Below the pieces are notes generated by a model that was not told where the DNA came from, ran no database searches, and saw only the letters and a program-made list of their open reading frames with translations. From positions 62,001 through 126,000 of the forward strand of contig WHVD01000157.1 in NCBI GenBank assembly GCA_015178975.1: a DNA stretch of 64,000 nucleotides, read 5' to 3'. The DNA comes from Hysterangium stoloniferum (Eukaryota > Basidiomycota > Agaricomycetes > Hysterangiales > Hysterangiaceae). Numbering within the stretch: the stretch's first letter is position 1; the number at the start of each line of letters is the position of its first letter. The translations under genes and the position numbers were made by a program. Of the stretch, positions 60,601 to 64,000 are shown piece by piece.

Positions 60601-61519
60601 TTTTTCTCTGATCCCCATTCCATTCTGATATGCTTTTATTTTCGTCTTATTATTAGAAAATTAGCACACTAGAAAAACGCATGACCTCAAACCCTTTACA
60701 CGGCACTCCTGAACTCCCAGCACTCTACGATATGTATGCAAGCAAGGACGACTGCCGCTTGCGTATACGCAATATCAAAAAGAAAATTCAATCGACCCAC
60801 GATGTCCTCCAACTAGAGGAGCTTAAATGCAGGAAACGTGTTCTGCGGCGATTGGGCTTTACGACTAACGCGGATATCGTAGATATGAAAGGACGTGTCG
60901 CGTGTGAAATTAGTACTGGAGATGAACTGCTCTTGACTGAGTTGATCTTCAATGGCGTGTTTAACCCGCTCTCTCCGGAGCAATGTGCGGCACTGTTGAG
61001 TTGCTTTGTATTTGGAGAAAGAGTACGTTCCCATTGATACATCTATGTTCCATACCCTTAACTCACTGTCGATTGCTATGCAGAGTGAACAGACTGTGCG
61101 ATTAAAAGAGGAGTTAGCTGCGCCCCTACGCGTGATGCAGGAGATCGCGCGTCGGATAGCCAAGGTGGCCAAGGAGAGCAAGTTACCGATTGTGGAGGAC
61201 GAATATGTAGCAAGTTTCAAGGTGGAACTCATGGATGCTGTTATACAATGGTGTCGCGGCGCCTCGTTCGCGGATATCTGCAAGGTCTGTTGTGAGTTGT
61301 TGATGGGCAGCAGCACATACTGACTGATTGAACCAGCTCACCGATCAATTCGAAGGCAGTTTGATTAGAGTTTTCCGTCGTTTGCAAGAGCTCATTCGAC
61401 AGATGACACAAGCTGCGAATGTTATTGGTAATTTGGAGCTTGAGGAAAAATTCAAAAAGGCCTCGGAGATGCTTGGGAGGCCTAATTCTGTTATATTTTG
61501 TTCCAGCTTGTATCTGTGA
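57654..61519 (+). CDS. MTR4: Mtr4 exosome RNA helicase
   Basis: This is a nuclear Ski2-family DEVH-type ATP-dependent RNA helicase that, in the TRAMP complex, feeds RNA to the exosome. The hand model has 11 exons: 57654-58028, 58081-58335, 58390-58503, 58556-58646, 58711-59061, 59126-59827, 59905-60146, 60207-60581, 60657-61022, 61084-61284, 61337-61519. It totals 1085 codons with stop, a normal Mtr4 length. It shows an acidic/basic low-complexity N-terminus, Walker A AHTSAGKT (about 179-186), DEIH (270-273, Ile where Val is usual), SAT (301-303), [10 protein letters not shown] (544-553), the arch/KOW insert, and the conserved C-terminus ending [13 protein letters not shown]. The start [13 protein letters not shown] fits the family. 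The donor of intron 8 (60582, GTTGGT) is weak and the least certain junction. No sign of decay. Confidence 0.95.
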
Positions 61520-62803
61520 TATTGGATCAAATCTGCTTGTATGGGGATTTTATAATACCAAAATGTTGCGATACAAGCAGATAGGGCAGAGCAGAAAAAC
61601 GATGCCGAGTGTGCCACAAATACACTCCCACACAGTACCTGCCTCGTCTGGCCTCCCCTGTCTGGGCCAATGTGATGGATCTTCTGAAGAGGAAGGCTTG
61701 GGAAGTGTATTTCCTATGGGCCCGAAAAGACGGTGGTATAATAGTTCTCTGTGCGAAGGACTGAAAATATTTATTCTAAAGTTGTTATCTATAGATTAAA
61801 TTACATATTTGACATGAAGCCATGCCGTTATCGATTAATGGGTTGATGACTAAACAAACATATAAAACATGATTTATGCGGGGAGTAGCAAACTGGAGTG
61901 TAAACATGTTAGACATGGTATGTAAGTCGGAGAGGGCAGACCGAAGGCGGAAACAAACTAAATGAGAGTGATGCCGGACGCAGCAGTATCGGGATAATAA
62001 ACCACGAGGACGTGTTTGGTTTGCAAATAAATCTGACCCCAGCTGCTTGATAAATCTGGGACCGGAAAACTTGACAACATTAAAAGATAGTGCATGATTA
62101 TCATTAGACAGCTACAATTGTGACCCCTGCGCTGTGAACCCCTCTCCATCCCTCAATTCAATAATCAAGATTTGGATACGCTGAAGAGTTAAGACCCGAA
62201 CTCAGGTCAGGTCCATCATCCACAATACGGCCCGTCCGAAGTTTCAGCGGCTAGTCGTAACCTGCAGTTTTATCTGGCCGCCGTCGGCAAAGAGAACGGC
62301 AGAAGTAGGTCATATAAGCGAATGAATGAACGAAACCGAATGTACCTCCATATTTCAAATTTCGTTGGTTAGGAAGAACTTGGATAATATGCGGCTGGTT
62401 TTCATAGGCCGATTGAGGCCCTCACCTTAAGGTGTCGTGCTCCCAATCCCAGTGCTGGTCAACTGACACAGTATATCTCGATTTACCCCACTCGTTAATT
62501 TTGTAGCATCATGGTCACGTGACGTTACAAGGCTAACTTAAAGTTTTTGACGGGGCGGCTGAATGAACGTGACTTGACGATCCAATAAATTTAGAACCCG
62601 GCTGTCTCGTGACATTCCAAAAATGTCAACATTTTGAATTGTCTTTATGGAAGTTGCACATGTTGCAGTTTTTCATATGCATGATCGTGCCTGCGTAACC
62701 AGTTCAAAAGGAAGCTCCACTCATTCTCCAACCGGCTTTCCCTCCCGTCCCGTTGGTCCTTCCCGTTCCCTTTACCACCTGTAGCTCAACTAAGGCGTTA
62801 ACA
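61520..62803. other. Intergenic region MTR4 to transporter
   Basis: No gene is supported. It contains the MTR4 3' region, short open frames without recognisable features (for example 61958-62149, minus), and the promoter region of the transporter, with a CT/CCCTTTCC-rich stretch at about 62730-62780 just before the start codon. Confidence 0.5.
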
Positions 62804-64000
62804 ATGTCGACAAGTGTACGTTCTTTCTACTTTCTTCCCAATTCTAATCATAGTTCTCATTTTAACAGTACAGCGCAGCGATCGCATCAAACCCTGTGAG
62901 TTTTTGCTTTTTTCGGGTTTATCTGGGAGCTCTTAATACGTTTTCCACAGTATATTGTAGGCTCTTTCGCATGTATAGGTGGTGGACTCTTTGGTCTGGA
63001 CATTTCGTCCATGTCCGGTGTCCTGGACAATCCCTCATACCTTCAACAATTTAACCATCCCACTGCCGGACCCCAAGGTAAGCGCGTTAATTTCCATGAA
63101 CCTCTCTTTTTTTGACGCGTTGGTCAGGTGCCATCGTCGCAGCAATGCCAGCTGGCAGTTTGGTCGGCGCCCTCGCCGTATCCAAACTCGCTGATCTCTT
63201 CGGTCGCAAGAAAATTATCATTCTTTCTGGTTGGGTTTGGGTCGTCGGCGCTGTCTTGCAATGTGCTGCTCAAAACCGTGCTATGCTCGTCGTTGGTCGT
63301 ATTATTGCTGGCATGGCCGTTGGCATGGCGTCAACCACAGTTCCGTTGTATCAGTCCGAGATTGCAGCGCCTAATATTCGTGGTCGTCTGGTTTCACTAC
63401 AGCAATGGTCAATTACCTGGGGAATGTAAGGAGTTATTATTATATCCCCTCACAAGCGACTAATTAAATATCTCCTTTCTTAGTATGATTCAATACTTCA
63501 TTCAATGTATGTTCATACCTCATCACGGCATAATACCCCCTCTGACTCATTTTCGTAGTTGGTTGTTCTTACATCGACGGAAAGGCCTCTTTCCGTATTC
63601 CATGGGGTCTTCAAGCTATTCCCGCCATCATTTTGTCCATTGGCATGTGTATGTCCCTTTCCTGTCTCTCATATCCTACATCCTTATTAACAACCTGCAT
63701 AGCGTGGTTCCCGGAATCGCCCCGTTGGTTAATTGACAATGGTTTCGAGACCGATGCTCTTCAAATACTCGCTGACCTCCACGCCGACGGTGACAAGAGC
63801 AACGATCTCGTCCGGCTTGAATATGCTGAAATCAGGAATCAGGTCGCATTCGAACGCACAGAGGGTGCCAAGTCATTCAAAGATCTCCTGAAACCTGGTG
63901 TCTTCCGTCGCGTCGGTCTAGGCATGTCTCTGCAAGCTTGGTCGCAACTTTGTGGGATGAACATCATGATGTACTACATCACCTATGTCTTCCAAGGTGC
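62804..64000 (+). CDS. Sugar-porter MFS transporter, 5' part
   Basis: This is a membrane sugar transporter of the major facilitator superfamily, cut by the window edge. Exons are 62804-62815, 62869-62895, 62951-63077, 63128-63425, 63484-63506, 63559-63648 and 63703 to beyond 64000, with agreeing phases; about 291 codons are visible. It opens MSTSYSAAIASN, then the first membrane helix ('GSFACIGGGLFGLDISSMSG'), the loop 'ADLFGRKK' between helices 2 and 3, 'VGRIIAGMAVGM', 'YQSEIAAPNIRGRLVSLQQW', and the sugar-porter signature PESPRWL after helix 6. 'SLQAWSQLCGMNIMMYYI' follows as helix 7, with the hexose-transporter Q..G.N pattern. The very short first two exons are common in basidiomycete transporters. 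The substrate cannot be told. Confidence 0.92.

Noticed and set aside
62400-62470. A tRNA-like fold around CACCTTAAGGTG
   Set aside because: The palindrome alone suggests an anticodon arm, but no D-arm, T-arm or acceptor pairing was found.

Overview
The window looks like a transposon-rich stretch of a mushroom-forming fungus (Basidiomycota, probably Agaricomycetes). The host genes have many short introns, mostly 47-77 nt, with GT...AG ends. The repeats are chromodomain Ty3/gypsy elements, a Ty1/copia element and a KDZ-type DNA transposon, a class expanded in mushroom fungi. All gene models here are hand-made from splice signals and reading phase; no species is claimed.

Region 1 (1-23420) is a nested pile of Ty3/gypsy fossils. 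A fragment of one family lies at 518-3200. A second family (A) left a minus-oriented solo LTR (4076-4638), an old broken copy (about 4840-8120, with its 3' LTR at 22519-23065) and a younger copy (8121-22512). The younger copy sits exactly at the old copy's polypurine-tract/LTR junction, flanked by GGGTA on both sides. A third family (B, 12721 to about 19625) is inserted inside the younger copy. Families A and B both carry an 11-nt self-complementary primer site, and both carry an antisense accessory ORF with a Zn2Cys6-like cysteine cluster plus coiled coil.

Region 2 (24142-31982) is an apparently intact 28-exon gene for a BEACH-WD40 protein (Bph1/LYST-like, about 2111 aa).

Region 3 (32830-45640) centres on one large KDZ transposon, 33746-44894, with about 570-590 bp terminal inverted repeats and a perfect 8-bp target duplication (GTCTATTG). 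It carries a decayed transposase gene and a second conserved gene. Three solo LTRs from two families, each with a perfect 5-bp duplication, have landed in it. Older LTR-element debris flanks it.

Region 4 (46197-49740) holds a small WW-like gene, decayed membrane-protein ORFs on the other strand, and another gypsy RT/RNase H fragment. Region 5 (49870-55580) holds an 18-bp minisatellite, a gypsy integrase-chromodomain fragment, and a minus-strand copia fossil with a copia-type half-tRNA primer site.

Region 6 (57654-64000) returns to host genes: an intact 11-exon MTR4 RNA helicase (about 1084 aa) and the first seven exons of a sugar-porter MFS transporter that runs off the right edge. The host genes are CpG-rich compared with the older repeats. 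The two KDZ repeat arms directly show CpG-to-TpG/CpA decay.
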